A stretch of DNA of 64,000 nucleotides from Asterias rubens (GCF_902459465.1 NC_047081.1:7717883-7781882); one strand, 5' to 3'; counted from the stretch's first letter, positions 22,569 through 34,922 are shown. Program-made: numbers and translations. Notes: a model not told the origin generated them from the letters alone.

Positions 22569-23300
22569 TAAGAGTAAACATAAATAAATAGAGTACGGGC
22601 CGTTTTGGTAAGCATGAGCTTGTAAAAAAAACAGCCAGACAGACAAGAAAACAAGACAACCAGATAGACAGACAAAATGACAGATGACACAATGAGTTCG
22701 TAATAAAAGCGACAAGGTGGAAGAACAGTTTAAGCTGCAAATAAATAAACAAGACAAGTATTGAAGAGGTGGCTGTGGTCCAATTACTTCTGTCTTCGCG
22801 CCTGTTATAATGTCCTGTCTTTTCATGTATATGTCTGTCTTTTCGTAAGTCTTAAGGCTGTGGAACAAAATATGTTGCTTCTCCCGGACTTAGATGTTGA
22901 CATTTGTTTAAAGTTCACCCTTTTTATTTAATGAGCGTTCTGTATTATTCACTTTGTGCAACATTGAATAAACGTATTATGATTGATTGATTACGGCCTA
23001 CTGTTATCAACCAATGGCCAAGAATACGAAACAGTTGTTGGTTTACGGCCTCGAATAAAACCCACATCTTCAGCGTTGAAAAAACATCCCAGCATTTATG
23101 GCATGCAACGGCAGTATGACGTCACTCTGCAGAAAATTATGTTAGTGTGAAATTCGTGCTTACTTTGATTGCATAATATTATTACCAAAGCAGGGTTATG
23201 CAAGTGCACAAAAAAAGTTATGCAAGTGATGGGGAGGGGGCGTTGTTCGTCTGGAAATCAGCTCTACTCAACTCTGAAATCACACATACCTGCTAGGGTA
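22569..23300. other. Gene-less stretch
   Basis: I see no gene. ORFs on the minus strand (up to 108 codons) are low-complexity, Cys/Leu-rich readings of AT-rich DNA with 'cagacagacaag' repeats. Confidence 0.4.
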
Positions 23301-23369
23301 GGTATAAACGTTTGGTAATAACTCTTAAAATTAATGGAAATAAACACATTCTTTGGTTAATTCTAATGA

Positions 23370-23506
23370 CACAGAGTTAGGACTAGTCTTATCTCGAGTT
23401 AGGACCAGTTACTCGTTCTTCTTACTCAGGACTATCCATGTATCTCCTAGCACTACGTCCTACTGTTAGCACTATTAGTCCTAACTCTTTGTAAAAAACG
23501 ACCCCA
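23370..23506. repeat. Family F foldback, diverged
   Basis: 'agagttaggactagtcttat' at the left pairs with 'actattagtcctaactct' at the right; the outermost bases are degraded. Confidence 0.65.
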
Positions 23507-23559
23507 GGCCCCAATTTCAAAGACCTGCCAAGCAAACAAAAAATGCTGAGCATGAAATG

Positions 23560-23702
23560 TCTTCCTTGATATGTCTTCCACAATATTGTCTTCCACAATG
23601 TTTTATACTATCAACAGCTCTTCATTGCTCGTTACCAACTACTTTGTTATGCTAACAATTGTTTGGGAGTAATTATCAATGGTGTCCACAGTGCCTTTAA
23701 TA
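23560..23702 (+). repeat. Truncated family A MITE (3' part)
   Basis: It retains 'cacaatgttttatactatca' through 'ggtgtccacagtgccttta'. Confidence 0.75.
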
Positions 23703-23971
23703 ATAAAACCGGGGCCAATTTACCTGTCAACTGTAACCAATTTAAAGGTAAAGTATATTGATTTCGGGAACCAGTTCCTCAGAGCATAGAGCTAGGACCT
23801 AGTGTGCTCTATGCTTAGAGACAGCGAAACCATGAAGGTAGAAATAATTATTATGTCTACCCCCGTTATGGTAAAACCAACATGTTTTTAAGATCGCCGA
23901 GATTCTAGAGCGAATTGTCCACACTCCAAGTAGGATGGATTTAGAGGTTTGACAAATCCATTTATAGAATT

Positions 23972-25374
23972 TAAAGTTGTATCTTTAAGATTTGCACTTT
24001 AGAATGCTGATGACTTATTTCTTAAGCTTAAAATGGAGTTGTCCCTAATTTCAATCATTTGGATGAAGCTTTTAATCCCTCCCATAATAGAGTGCATGCA
24101 TACAGCGGGAAGAATAATCCCCATAGGAAAAGACAATCTGATAACAGTTACTGCAGTCGCGTCTCAGATTCTCAATTTTAAAGCTTGTATTTTTTTAAAT
24201 AACAACTATAGGCCTATTTAAAAGTGGAAAAATGTCCTTAATGCTTTATTATCTTTGACCACTGTCACCACAGCTATTGTCATGGATATTATTGTTATTA
24301 TTATTATTTTTTTTTTAAGCGTACTGAGTGTATTAAAATGCCAATATTATTTTCTGCATTAAAAGCAATTTTGCAATGCTAATTTTAAGCTTTTCAAACA
24401 TTTTAAAGGAAGTTATTTATTTAAACCAGAGCTAGCTTTGTTCAAGCCAAAAAATAAACACAACTTCAACTGTTGCGGTTATAGCTAACATTTGATTTGG
24501 TAAGTTAAAAAAATATCCTTATTTTGTTTTCAAATTATTCATTTTAAATCTACGCCTTGCTAAGGAACACTAAGCCAAAAAATAAACGAACTTTTAATGG
24601 TAAAGCTCGCTTAGTGATTTTATAAACAAAAGATGACCCGGCCCGTTTAGTTAGTTGATAAAGCAAGGTCTTTAAATAAAGTTGTATCTTTAAGATTTGC
24701 ACTTTAAAATGCTTATGACTTATTTCTTAAGCTTAAAATGGAGTTGTCCCTAATTTCAATCATTTGGATGAAGCTTTTAATCCCTCCCATAATAGAGTGC
24801 ATGCATACAGCGGGAAGAATAATCCTCATAGGAAAAGACAATCTGATAACAGTTACTGCAGTCGCGTCTCAGATTCTCAATTTTAAAGCTTGTATTTTTT
24901 TAAATAACAACTATAGGCCTATTTAAAAGTGGAAAAATATCCTTAATGCTTTATTATCTTGACCACTGTCACCACAGCTATTGTCATGGATATTATTGTT
25001 ATTATTATTATTTTTTTTTTTAAGCGTACTGAGTGTATTAATGCCAATTTTATTTTCTGCATTAAAAGCAATTTTGCAATGCTAATTTTAAGCTTTTCAA
25101 ACATTTTAAGAAGTTATTTATTTAAACCAGAGCTAGCTTTGTTCAAGCCAAAAAATAAACACAGCTTAAACTATTGCGGTTATAGCTAACATTTGATTTG
25201 GTAAGTTAAAAAAATATCCTTATTTTGTTTTCAAATTATTCAAATTATCTAAGCCTTGCTAAGGAACACTAAGCCAAAAAATAAACGAACTTTTAATGGT
25301 AAAGCTCGCTTAGTGATTTTATAAACAAAAGATGACCCGGCCCGTTTAGTTAGTTGATAAAGCAAGGTCTTTAA
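23972..25374. repeat. 705-bp tandem duplication upstream of DDI
   Basis: Copy 1 (23972-24676) and copy 2 (24677-25374) both begin taaagttgtatctttaagat and end gataaagcaaggtcttta. They are almost identical, differing by scattered substitutions and a few short indels (for example in the 'caaattattca' region). Each encodes the same meaningless 62-codon ORF (24033 and 24738). Copy 2 ends about 190 bp before the DDI start codon. Confidence 0.95.
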
Positions 25375-25563
25375 ACGTAACCGCAAAAGCTGTATAGCGC
25401 CCCCACTTGACTTCAAAGCTCTAAACAAAGATTGAGGGCGCTGTACAACAAACTTATTAGAACCTTGAGTAAGCAAAACGCACGAATTGCAAGGTTAATT
25501 AAACTTCCAGATTAAAAGTCAACTTCTCATATTTATTTGTACATTTTTAATCCTTTATTCACA

Positions 25564-28500
25564 ATGAAAGTCACTGTAACAACCTTGGCCGGCGATGTCT
25601 TCACACTGGATGTGAGTCCAGACTTAGAGTTGGTAAATTTCAAGGCTTTGTGTGAGTTCGAGTGTGGCGTTTCGAGTGAACAGTGTTTGGTCCATCATGA
25701 AGGACGGTTACTGCAAGATCCACAGAAGACGCTGGGTGGTTTCGGAGTGAAAGACGGCGACATGTTGCTCCTGCAGCAGCGGTCTACTGCTCCTCCGCAA
25801 GCACAGCAAGGTTTGATGTTAGAAAATAATTACTTAATTCAGTCATTTTATTATGCCTCCTAATCCAATGAAATGATGTACATTACTTTCACTTTTTCAG
25901 ACCTAGTTAGTTTTATCATTCATAAAAAAAATAATAATACTATAATACTAATAGGGCCTACACATAACAAACACATGTTTGTTTTTGTTTTCAACAAATG
26001 TCAATGTGACGAACATATGACGAGGCTCCCTGAGCAGTGAGTGAGTCACTTGTCAGAGTCACACGTCACACGCTCGGCTGACAGTGACATGGCTGAGGAT
26101 GATGACTCAGACTGACTTCATCTTCAAAACAAGACACAGACCTTGCCACATTCAAAAGTGTTTACAGTTGTTTAGGAAACGTTTCCGCATGGCGCCACCA
26201 CTTTTTCATTCGATATGAAATAATATAGTATCTAATTTACCTCATTGATATATCCCTTTTTGTAAAAATGAGTGAAAAAGTGGTGGCGCCATACGGAAAG
26301 TTATCCGTTGTTTACCTGGACTGTTAGTGTTACTTTTTTTTAACGTGCTGTTAAGCATTAGGCCCAGGAGACCAACCTATAATTTAAGACGGTAATCCCT
26401 CATAGATTCCAAATCCCACCAAATCTTCAAAAGCAATTGCAGTCACAACTGACACTGAAGTTTCAGGAGGATAACTACCAAGTACCAAAGTTCTATTGCT
26501 AACTTTCAAGATTTATTTTGATTATCTTTGTAGGAGGAGCTCCAAGTATGCTGAATATGGACTTCAGTCAAATCCAGATACCGGGAGCGGCCGGGCCTTC
26601 CGTGGTGTCCCAACGACCGACGGTGCCTTCAAGCGAGCAGCAGCAACGAGTGCCTCCAGTACAGGTCAATGAGAACGATCCAGCTCATCTTAGACAAATG
26701 TTCCTTAATGATCCACATCAGCTTTCACTTCTCAAGGAACGCAATCGTCCTCTCGCTGATGCACTCTTAAGCGGGGACCTTGGTAAGAAATCTCGACTGG
26801 AAAGTCATTTAAATAATTAATACTGTCTGTGAGTTCAGGGACTCAAAAAGCTCTTTTCAATAAAGGCCGGCCCTTTCACACGTTACCGCTTTCCTACCTT
26901 GGCAAGGGGTATACCCCATTGAGTAGCCACGCTTGCTCTGGAGTAGGGTAAGCCGTAAAACCCATGGGGTGTTCTTGAAACGTGCAATCGTGTGAAAGGG
27001 ACACAGTGTAAAAATTACCTGGGGTAGACGTGGGGTAAAAAAAACCTTGTGTATATGTGTATAAGGGGAGAGCAAAATCATTTAAAACCTTGCAGAGGGC
27101 ACCACAGCAAAAGCACAGTGCACCAGGCTGTTTGGTTTGGGTGCATTCACACAAATACCAAAACGTTATAGTCAGTGCTGCTTATATTGTTGTTATAGCA
27201 TTGTTGCTGTGGTGCTGTGGTTCTCTGGTTTGTTTCAAGGCCTGCAAGAGAACTTGTGTAGCGCTTCACACAGCAGTCTCGAAGGGCTTTACACAATTGA
27301 TGAGTGGCCATAGTGGCCATTAAGCGGTGGCCATTACTTAGTGAGTGATGTATGGGACTAGTCGAGAGGTAGGTAGAGCTGGAACGCATGGTCTGATGTA
27401 GTACATATGTATGAAGGAGTTTCTTGAAGATAATGAGGTGCTGATTGGGTGAAAGATTTGTAAGTCAGCAGGAGTAGTTTGAATTCTATTTTTGCCAAAG
27501 TGAGATGCAACATTTTCAAACTGTCGTGATGATAAATTCCCCACCTTGACTGAGGTTTTTTTCTTTTCTGTCAGGTAAATTTGCCGAAGTGCTAGATAAA
27601 CAGAGGAGGGAAAGAGTTGAGAAAGAATTGATGCAGATACGAATGATGAACGCTAATCCATTTGATGCAAGCGCACAACAACAGATAGAAGAGACCATCA
27701 GGTAAGAGCCTGGACTTTCTCAACTCTCCGGGGAGTATACAGCCCTGAGCTGCCCTGTGGTGCTAGTGGATTTATCATACACAATATCAACCTCTACCAA
27801 TGGGTGAAGAGAAGCAATTAAAGTAACGCATCTTGCTCAAGGACACAAGTGCCATGACAGGGATTCGAAACCCACCCTCCAATGACTTAAATAGCCAATA
27901 AAGGAGGATCTCAATATTTCAACTATTACCTTTTTTGTGGCCAAATAGACATCGTAGATACCGGTTAATAACCATTTTACTCTCAAAATTTGCATTTAGT
28001 AATAAATAACTCGAGTCAAAAATGCACTCGGTCACGCGGCTTTTTCAGCCGAGAGTCAAAAACGGCTTATCTATTATAATAACCCCTTGACGCCAGTGAC
28101 GATTTCCCCTAATTGGGTTTGAACACAGTTCTCCAGCTTTGGCAAACTGAGGGCGCTATTTTCCACATCAAATAGCCGCCACTGACGTCACGATTCCTTT
28201 GTCGCGCGGGTTTTGTTTGACACCGCGTTTTTCAGAAATTTGGCTTGGAGCGTTCTGTAGAAAAACCCATTTTTACCATGTTTTAACGTGAGGTCAGAGA
28301 CTCGTTATTTTTTTTTTAATGTTTCCTATGGACTGCAGCTGTTAGAAAACCGTAATATTTATATATTTGAGATCATCCTTTATTGGCTGTTTAAACACTT
28401 GAATGTTCGCTCTGAACCACTCGGCAGTGACACCCCTATGTCTATGTTGTTTTAACATTTGATCTGATTTCTTGGTAATATTTAGATTGAAGAACGTCGA

Positions 28501-31500
28501 TGCGAACATGGAGACGGCGATGGAGCATTCTCCCGAGAGCTTTGGGCAGGTACTCATGCTGTACATCGACTGTAAAGTTAACTTTCATCCAGTCAAAGCA
28601 TTCGTTGATTCTGGTGAGTCATTATTTTCCAATCATTGCATCCTCCTCAAAATGTTCGTTTTTCTGTCCGATCTCATCTTCCGTTTAAAAGATCTTAAAA
28701 ACTATTCCTAGATTTTCAACCATGTTTCACAGAAGTGTCTATTTCATACGCGTAGTCAAAGTTTAGTACGAGATAAAGCTTGTATCAAAATGCCTGCAGT
28801 GGCTGAATTATTAATATTAGAATAATAATAAGAATAAACAGTTTTTTATAGAGTGCAGAATTACAGTGAAGTCTCGAGAGCACTTTTGGAAAGTCATGAG
28901 TGAAAAACCAAGACTGTTGAATACAAAAATTACGGAAAATTACGGATAGTGAATGAAAAAAACACCCTTCTTGCACAACTTTGTTAGCTTTTAAATGCAT
29001 AACAACAGGCTTGAGTTGAGTAAGATATTACCTCTTTCTCAAAAACTGTGTTACTTCACTGGGAGCTGTTTCTCACAATGTTTTATACTATCAACAGCTC
29101 TCCATTGCTCGTTACTAAGTAAGTTTTTATGCTATAACTACCAATAGTGTCCAGGGGTGGATTTCACAAAGAGTTAGGACTAGTCTTATCTCGAGTTAGG
29201 ACCAGTTACTCGTCCTAACTTAGGACTATCCATGCAATTTGTATATCTCCTAGGACTAGTCCTAGTTAGGACTAGTCCTAACTCTTTGTGAAATCGACCC
29301 CATAGCCTTTAAAGATAGATAGAATGTCCTCTAATATAATTTTTTTTTCCTTTTCCAAACAGGTGCTCAGATGACGATTATGAGCCAGGCATGTGCGGAG
29401 CGTTGTAACATTATGCGTCTAGTCGACAAGAGGTGGGCCGGTGTAGCCAAAGGCGTCGGCACACAAAAAATCATAGGCAGAGTTCATTTAGGTAAATCAA
29501 AAATTTGTTCTTTTAACTCAAAATTTTCGAAGTAACTCAACATCTAGTAGATGATGGTTTTTAGGTGGTGGTTCGGTGTCTAGAATGACGGCATTTGCTG
29601 ATGGTGTTGACATTTTCAGCAGTCATTTTTGGGGGTACTAGCTCTTAAATCCTCAATAAGGTTTATCGAGGTTCAGAACCGCAATGCGTTGTGGGTAGGC
29701 AGATGGGGCAGTTTGCTATGCGGTGTATGTTGTCATGCACAACTCTTGCACGTATAACCTATATCTTTGTGGGGGTTCAACAGCGCCCTCTCTTGATATT
29801 TTGCTATTCGCGATCCTCTACAATCCTCTGCTCTGTAGTACTTTGTACGTGTACTTAATCCCATAACCTTGTTGACTTATTAACGATTGCGCGCCATCCA
29901 ATGCTGTCCTCCACAAATCTCTGCGAGACACTGAATGTCGGGCTTGTCTCCTCCTGTATGTTGACTTTCTTTCAAGCATTTCCTTTGTCTTCCTTGTTTC
30001 TTTTTCCCAGGGACTGTGCCTTGTAGTTATGGTCTTTTAAGGGTCCTGTTGATGGTATGATGTGATCATACCACCTCAAGTTAAAAACAAAATTTGATTG
30101 ATTTATTAGGTCAAATCCAGATTGGGCCGGTGTGGCGGTTTCAGTCTTCCGCCGTGTTCAGTTTTCCGGGTGACGTAGTCGGACATATCAAAACGCCGTT
30201 CGAACGGTTTTAGCTTTCCGGCGTGTTCAGTTTTCCGGGTGACCTGTCAGATACCGCCGCGAGTACCCTGGCGAGTACTGTAGTTCTCTCAGCAGTGACC
30301 CCCAAATTTTTTATATTACGATTCTTTTCTGTGTAGTCACATAATCTCTTGCCCCATCTTTACATGTATTCATGGGTACAACTTTAGGCAGGTCACACTC
30401 TGCTTGCATAAAAAACAACTCATACGATCCACGCGTTTGCCGCTAGTTGTACTCGACTCGTGGACGCCGCCATGACAGCTACCGGAGGGTAATGGATAAC
30501 TCAATACGGCACTAAAAATGGACTACTTTCGCTTGCTGTGCGCAGGCATCGCATGACACCGTATTTGGTCATTCGGAAAACTGAACACAGCGGAAAGTTG
30601 AAACCGCCACACCGGTTCTCTTGCAGTCGTCGTTTGCAATCTTGGAAGATGACTTTCCATCATTTCCTTTGTCTTCCTTTGTCTTCCTTAATTCTTTGTC
30701 CCAGGGACTGTGCCTTGTAACTATGGTCTTTTAAGGGTCCTGTTGATCGTGTGATGTGATCATACCACCTCAAGTTAAAAACATAATTTGATTGATTTAT
30801 TAGGTCAAATCCAGATTGGGCCAGCTTTCTTGCAGTCGTCGTTTGCAATCTTGGAAGATCAACCGATGGATATGCTTCTTGGGCTGGACATGCTCAAACG
30901 TCATCAGGTAAAACAATTTTTGGTGTAGTGAGAGTTTTGCGCAACAAGACTGGGGCTAAATATTACAAAGCACTCAAAGATATTATACAAGACTCATCCT
31001 AAAGAGACGGTATACGTTTGGTAATCACTCTTAAATTTATTGTAATAAATTCTTACTTGGTAGTAAGTGCAGCAGCTTTCGATAAATAAAGCTACATGAG
31101 AACCATCTTAATTTGGAGTCATGTGGTTATGGACAAATATGTATAAGTTTGTTATCCAAAGAAATTTTAAATTGGGAAGCATTTCCGTCAGAATTTTTTT
31201 CTTCAGATTTTGTATTCCAATTGCGGATTATTCTTCCTAGGTTGACATAACTGCCCCGGATTTACAGCAATATCTTAAAAACATGTCTACATTTGTATAG
31301 GATTAAAACAATTGAACGATTCAAAAAACCAAAGGTATATTCCATTTAAGGGAAGCCATGTTTTGTTTTTTTAGCAATTTTTTTTTATCTCAATGTCTCT
31401 GTCCTCGTTTCAGTGTTGCATAGACCTCAAGAATAATTTATTACGAATCGGGACCACGGGTACCGAGACAGCTTTTCTAGGGGAGGCCGATGTGCCGATA

Positions 31501-33093
31501 TGCGCTCGATTGAATCGAACTGAGTCAATGGAACATACAGCGTTGGAATCAGAGGATAAACAGCTAGCTGAAGCATTACAACGATCCGCACAAGATACTG
31601 CAGGTTGGTACCCTCATGGACAAGTGCATTTTAGAATGGGACGGGGGATAGGGATCCATACCTACTTCATATTGAGAAATATGGAATTAACAACAGGGCT
31701 CATTTTTTTTTAAGCTGCTTAAAGGCACTGGACACTATTGGTAAATGTCAAAGACCAGTCTTCTCACTTGGTGCATCCCAACATATGCGAAACCTGTGAA
31801 ATTTTTTAGCTCAATTGGTCGTCGAAGTTGCGGGATAATAATGAAAGAAAAAGCACCCTTGTCACCCGAAGTTGTGTGCATTCAGATGCTTGATTTAGGG
31901 ACCTCAAAATGTAACTCTGAGGTCACAAAATCAAATTCGTGGAAATTTACTTCTTTCTCAAAAACTGCATTTCTTCAGAGGGAGCTGTTTCTCACAATGT
32001 TTTATACTATCAACAGCTCTCCATTGCTCGTTACATTATTTTGAGTAATAACCAATAGTGTCCACTGCCTAGGCTTTAAGCTGTTTAGCTGAAAAATGTT
32101 GCTTAAAAAGTTTCTGCTGAGCAAAAAAAAAGGAGGGTAAAAGTCACTTACTGTACATTTGAGATAGCATTTGGCTGGTAGTCTTATTCTGGTAAGTATA
32201 TATTTTGTTGTGCGTAGCTGCTTTTGGTGCTTCAGCAGCTCTAAGAAAATTGGGCCGAGAAGAGCAAGGAAGATACTCCACACTTCTCTCTTCTGGAAGG
32301 CTTCTCCCACCAAGATTTTAAAAAAGCTGAATGTCCGTTTGTTTTTTTTTTTTAAGATGATTTTCCTGTCAAGGGAACTTCGACAAACTCACACAAGGGG
32401 ATATAAAAGCCAAGTTGGCTACGACCAAACTCTCTCATACAAACATTAACTTAACGTCTATATGATTATGAATTACACAAAACAATACATTTTTACTAGT
32501 CAACAAACAGTACTTATTCTAGTCATTGTGAAATCAGCAGTTAACTTGGGGGATTCGAACCCACAACATTGTAATTGCAAGTCCTGCAGTCCAACTGCTG
32601 GACCACAATGAAATGATGTTGCTTACATTTGACAGTAGAAATTCTTTTGATTCGAACTGTCTCTAGCTACCGTGCACTCTCGGTGTTCTAGTTGGTATGA
32701 CACTGCTCTAGAATTGCCAAGGTTGTAGGTTCGAATCCCACCCAAGTAATATGCCTGTGATTTTTGTTTCCACTCAACTCAGGTAAGTACTGAGTATACA
32801 GTGATGACACAACCGACGTCGTCAGTGTATATGGGTTAAAAACAAATTGAACATTCGCAGAGATTCTTACTAATGTTGTTATTTTTATTTTTTTAACAGG
32901 GCCAAGCGGTTCAACAGTGGGTTCTAACCCATCACAACAATCTAGTTTTCCAGAGGCAACGGTAAGCGAGCTTGTAGCAATGGGATTCCAACGTGATGAT
33001 GTCATAACTGAGCTTCAACGACACAACGGGGACAAGCAAACGGCGGTAGCGTCTCTCTTTGCAAAGAACTTCAAAATTCCTGGACAGAAATAA
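25564..33093 (+). CDS. DDI1: DDI1/DDI2 orthologue: UBL, retropepsin-like protease and UBA, 8 exons, 455 aa
   Basis: This is a ubiquitin-directed aspartic protease and proteasome shuttle. In animals the family cleaves heavily ubiquitinated clients, notably the NFE2L1/SKN-1A transcription factors. Exons: 25564-25810, 26534-26782, 27575-27701, 28486-28613, 29363-29491, 30804-30907, 31414-31603, 32900-33093. All are GT-AG and sum to 1368 nt. Seen: UBL about 1-76 ([17 protein letters not shown]); helical domain about 132-207 ([17 protein letters not shown]); protease with catalytic D249-S250-G251-A252, whose Gly codon is split by intron 4, and the flap/second-loop region [20 protein letters not shown]-like [12 protein letters not shown]-terminal UBA about 412-449 (VAMGF). 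Vertebrate DDI2 lacks the UBA, so this is the ancestral architecture. ATG 25564 is the first ATG in frame and gives the normal UBL start. Intron 5 contains a broken partial copy of exon 6. Confidence 0.97.
26182..26300. repeat. Family M short foldback in DDI intron 1
   Basis: tttccgcatggcgccaccac at the left pairs with gtggtggcgccatacggaaa at the right, across an AT-rich loop. Confidence 0.85.
26870..27003. repeat. TIR element in DDI intron 2
   Basis: ccctttcacacgtt at the left and cgtgtgaaaggg at the right are inverted. The rest of the intron to 27574 shows nothing I recognise. Confidence 0.5.
27725..27890 (-). repeat. SINE S2 fragment in DDI intron 3
   Basis: Blocks 'ggggagtatacagccct', 'gggtgaagagaagcaatt', 'tgctcaaggacacaagtg' and 'gggattcgaaaccca' occur in the same order as in the S2 copies at 33340 and 52480. 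Confidence 0.6.
28925..29315 (+). repeat. Truncated family A MITE with nested F (29154-29301)
   Basis: A runs from about 28925 (gaaaaaaacacccttcttgc) to the terminus 'accaatagtgtccag', where F is inserted. After F the A end resumes as 'tagcctttaaag'. Confidence 0.8.
29154..29301. repeat. Family F foldback, nested in A
   Basis: The ends ggggtggatttcacaaagag and ctctttgtgaaatcgacccc are inverted. The insertion point is within the A terminal repeat (gtcca^gtgcc). Confidence 0.85.
29963..30650 (+). pseudogene. Partial duplicate of DDI intron 5 end plus exon 6, broken by a MITE
   Basis: This is a tandem copy of the 3' part of intron 5 and the first ~55 nt of exon 6. Its acceptor (…gatttattag, AG 30108-30109) and exon start (gtcaaatccagattgggcc, 30110-30128) match the real exon at 30804. 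Element L interrupts it, then exon sequence resumes at 30616 (ttgcagtcgtcgtttgcaat) and stops at 30650 (cttggaagat), where the second unit begins. Use of this acceptor would reach a stop codon at 30211. Confidence 0.9.
30127..30615. mobile_element. Family L MITE, ~489 bp, inside the exon 6 duplicate
   Basis: The ends ccggtgtggcggtttcagtc and the inverse (…gaaaccgccacaccgg) form terminal inverted repeats of about 40 bp with few mismatches. A second 'gttcagttttccgggtgac' block inside suggests an internal duplication. No ORF. Confidence 0.88.
30996..31345. repeat. Family G MITE in DDI intron 6
   Basis: The left end acggtatacgtttggtaatc and right end accaaaggtatattcc are inverted. The interior (ttggagtcatgtggttat) is G-like. 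Confidence 0.65.
31719..32078 (+). repeat. Family A MITE in DDI intron 7
   Basis: It starts ttaaaggcactggacactat and ends aatagtgtccactgcc, with full internal landmarks. Confidence 0.85.
32541..32610 (-). repeat. tRNA-like SINE head
   Basis: The minus strand reads ggtccagcagttggactgca … ttgtgggttcgaatccc, an A-box/B-box arrangement. There is no good acceptor-stem pairing, so I call it SINE-derived rather than a tRNA gene. Confidence 0.5.
32690..32850 (+). repeat. tRNA-derived SINE S3 in DDI intron 7
   Basis: The head has 'ctagttggtatgacactgct' and the B box 'ggttcgaatcccaccc', followed by a unique body ending ggttaaaaac. It ends about 50 bp before exon 8. Confidence 0.65.
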
Positions 33094-33340
33094 CGGCGAT
33101 TGAAACAAGGAAGCTTCTCAGGATGTTGTAGTGGCGCATTAAGGGACCTTGTCAAAATTAGTCTAGGACAACCAGCGGATATGTATTGTCCAGGACAAGG
33201 TTTTTACTTGCCGTAAAGTCACCTTGTTTGAAATTGGGTGTCAGGAGAAGTTCACAGTGCCTGGGTTTGCATTTGTTTTCAAACGGCAGACTTGGATTGC
33301 TATCTACTGGAAAACAAGTCTCTACATCATAAACAAAGAT
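33094..33340 (+). other. DDI 3' untranslated region / flank
   Basis: This non-repetitive sequence follows the DDI stop codon. I could not fix a polyadenylation site; AATAAA hexamers further on near 35838 and 35886 are candidates. Confidence 0.4.
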
Positions 33341-34072
33341 AATAATAACCAACTTTTATATATAGCGCTTTTCACACCTGAAAGGGCCTCTCAAAGCACT
33401 TCCAGCATTTCACTGGGCCTTAAATCATTCTTAAAATCATCTCAGGTCCCTGGGGAGTAAACAACCTGTGCAACAAATATGCGCTACTCGGCTAAATCAA
33501 TCACAAGAACCATCTCTGCCCTCACAGGTACCCATTTACCTCTAGGAACCCTGAGTGAAGAGAAGCATGTAGTTAAAGGCAGTGGACACTATTGGTAATT
33601 GTCAAAGACTAGCCTTCACAGTTGGTGTATCTCAACATATGCATAAAATAACTAACCTATGAAAATTTGAGCTCAATCGGTCATCGAAGTTGAGACATAA
33701 TAATGAATAAAAAATCACACTTGTCACATGAAGTTGTGTGCGTTTAGATGGTTGATTTTGAGACCTCAAGTTCTAAACTTGAGGTCTCGAAATCAAATTC
33801 GTGGAAAATTGCTTCTTTCTCAAAAACTATGGCACTTCAGAGGGAGCCGTTTCTCACGTTGTTTTATACCATCAACGTCTCCCCATTACTCATCACCAAG
33901 ATAGGTTTTATGCTAATAATTATTTTGAGTAATTACCAATAGTGTCCACTGGCTTTAAGTGTCTTGCTCAGGGACACAAGTGTCACGACTCCCGAACCCA
34001 CACTCTTCTGAACAGAATCACAAGAGCTCGAGTTCGGTGCTCTTATCCGCTAGCCTACGACACCCTACATGG
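33341..34072 (-). repeat. SINE S2 split by a family A MITE
   Basis: The S2 body 'tatatatagcgcttttcaca … cacaggtacccatttacc' runs to about 33572. A (33573-33958) follows, then S2 resumes 'gtgtcttgctcagggacaca' to its tRNA-like head near 34070 (ctagcctacgacacc). S2 is therefore older than this A copy. Confidence 0.8.
33573..33958 (+). repeat. Family A MITE nested in SINE S2
   Basis: It starts ttaaaggcagtggacactat and ends agtgtccactggctttaa. The A copy is full length. Confidence 0.85.
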
Positions 34073-34732
34073 CTCGGTATAATCAACTCCTCTACACTTC
34101 ACATCTTAGTTAAATAGAATGACCTCCTAAACTTTCCAGATCACTGCAAGTTTGTTGGTACTACATTTCATCAGCCAGTCAAACGGCAGAGTGCTCAATG
34201 GGTTACATTAGCATGGGGCTTGTCTTTGAGAACTGTGTGCCTTTCAGCGAGTAAAACCATAGAAGAACAGTCTGACGAAAATCCAAACGAATTAATCGAC
34301 TACCTGTCCTGGATTGATTTTGGCAAGACCCCCTAAGCTTTGGCATGTTTGTGTTCAGAGTCTTCGTACTGTGAATCATGCTTAGAAAACTTCGTGATTT
34401 GTCCTACTACAGTCCGAGCCGTTTGTTTATATTAGAACAAAAAAGATTTTATGGACCAATTTATGCCCACCTTATTTGCAGAATGTTTATCAAACAAAAG
34501 TGATGTCGTGCTTGTCCTCATAATGAACAAGTGTTTTGTTCCGTTTGTGGAATTGTTCAACTTTTTAAACTAAAAAACATGTGCATGTGTACAGTGCATG
34601 TAGAACAGGCATACATGTACATGTTTTAGACTTTGACCTCATTTGATAACATTGACTCACCTACTGTACTGTCTGACCAATTAATGTTTAATATTGTCCC
34701 AAGTGGTTTTGAATTCAAGGTAAACTTCGGCA

Positions 34733-34922
34733 TCAAGGCCCAACTTCATAAAGCTGTGTTGCAGAAAATGCTGCTCAACAAATTTCTTTGCTGATGTAAG
34801 AAATGAGTGGCAACTTAATAAACTTATGGAATGTTGGCTGGTTATCTGTTTCTGAAAGCAGAATTTTTCCGTGTTAAGCAAGATTTTGTGCCTTACAGGC
34901 TTTATGATATTGGCAATTGGGC
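34733..34922. repeat. Family E element
   Basis: It begins ggcccaacttcataaagctg and ends with the approximate inverse 'caggctttatgatattggca … gggccc'. A related partial copy is at 53908-54005, and a relative is at 49265-49450. Confidence 0.6.

Noticed and set aside
24033..24926. Two identical-looking 62-codon ORFs (24033 and 24738)
   Set aside because: They are the same frame in the two units of the 705-bp tandem duplication; no domain, no splice context and AT-rich composition.
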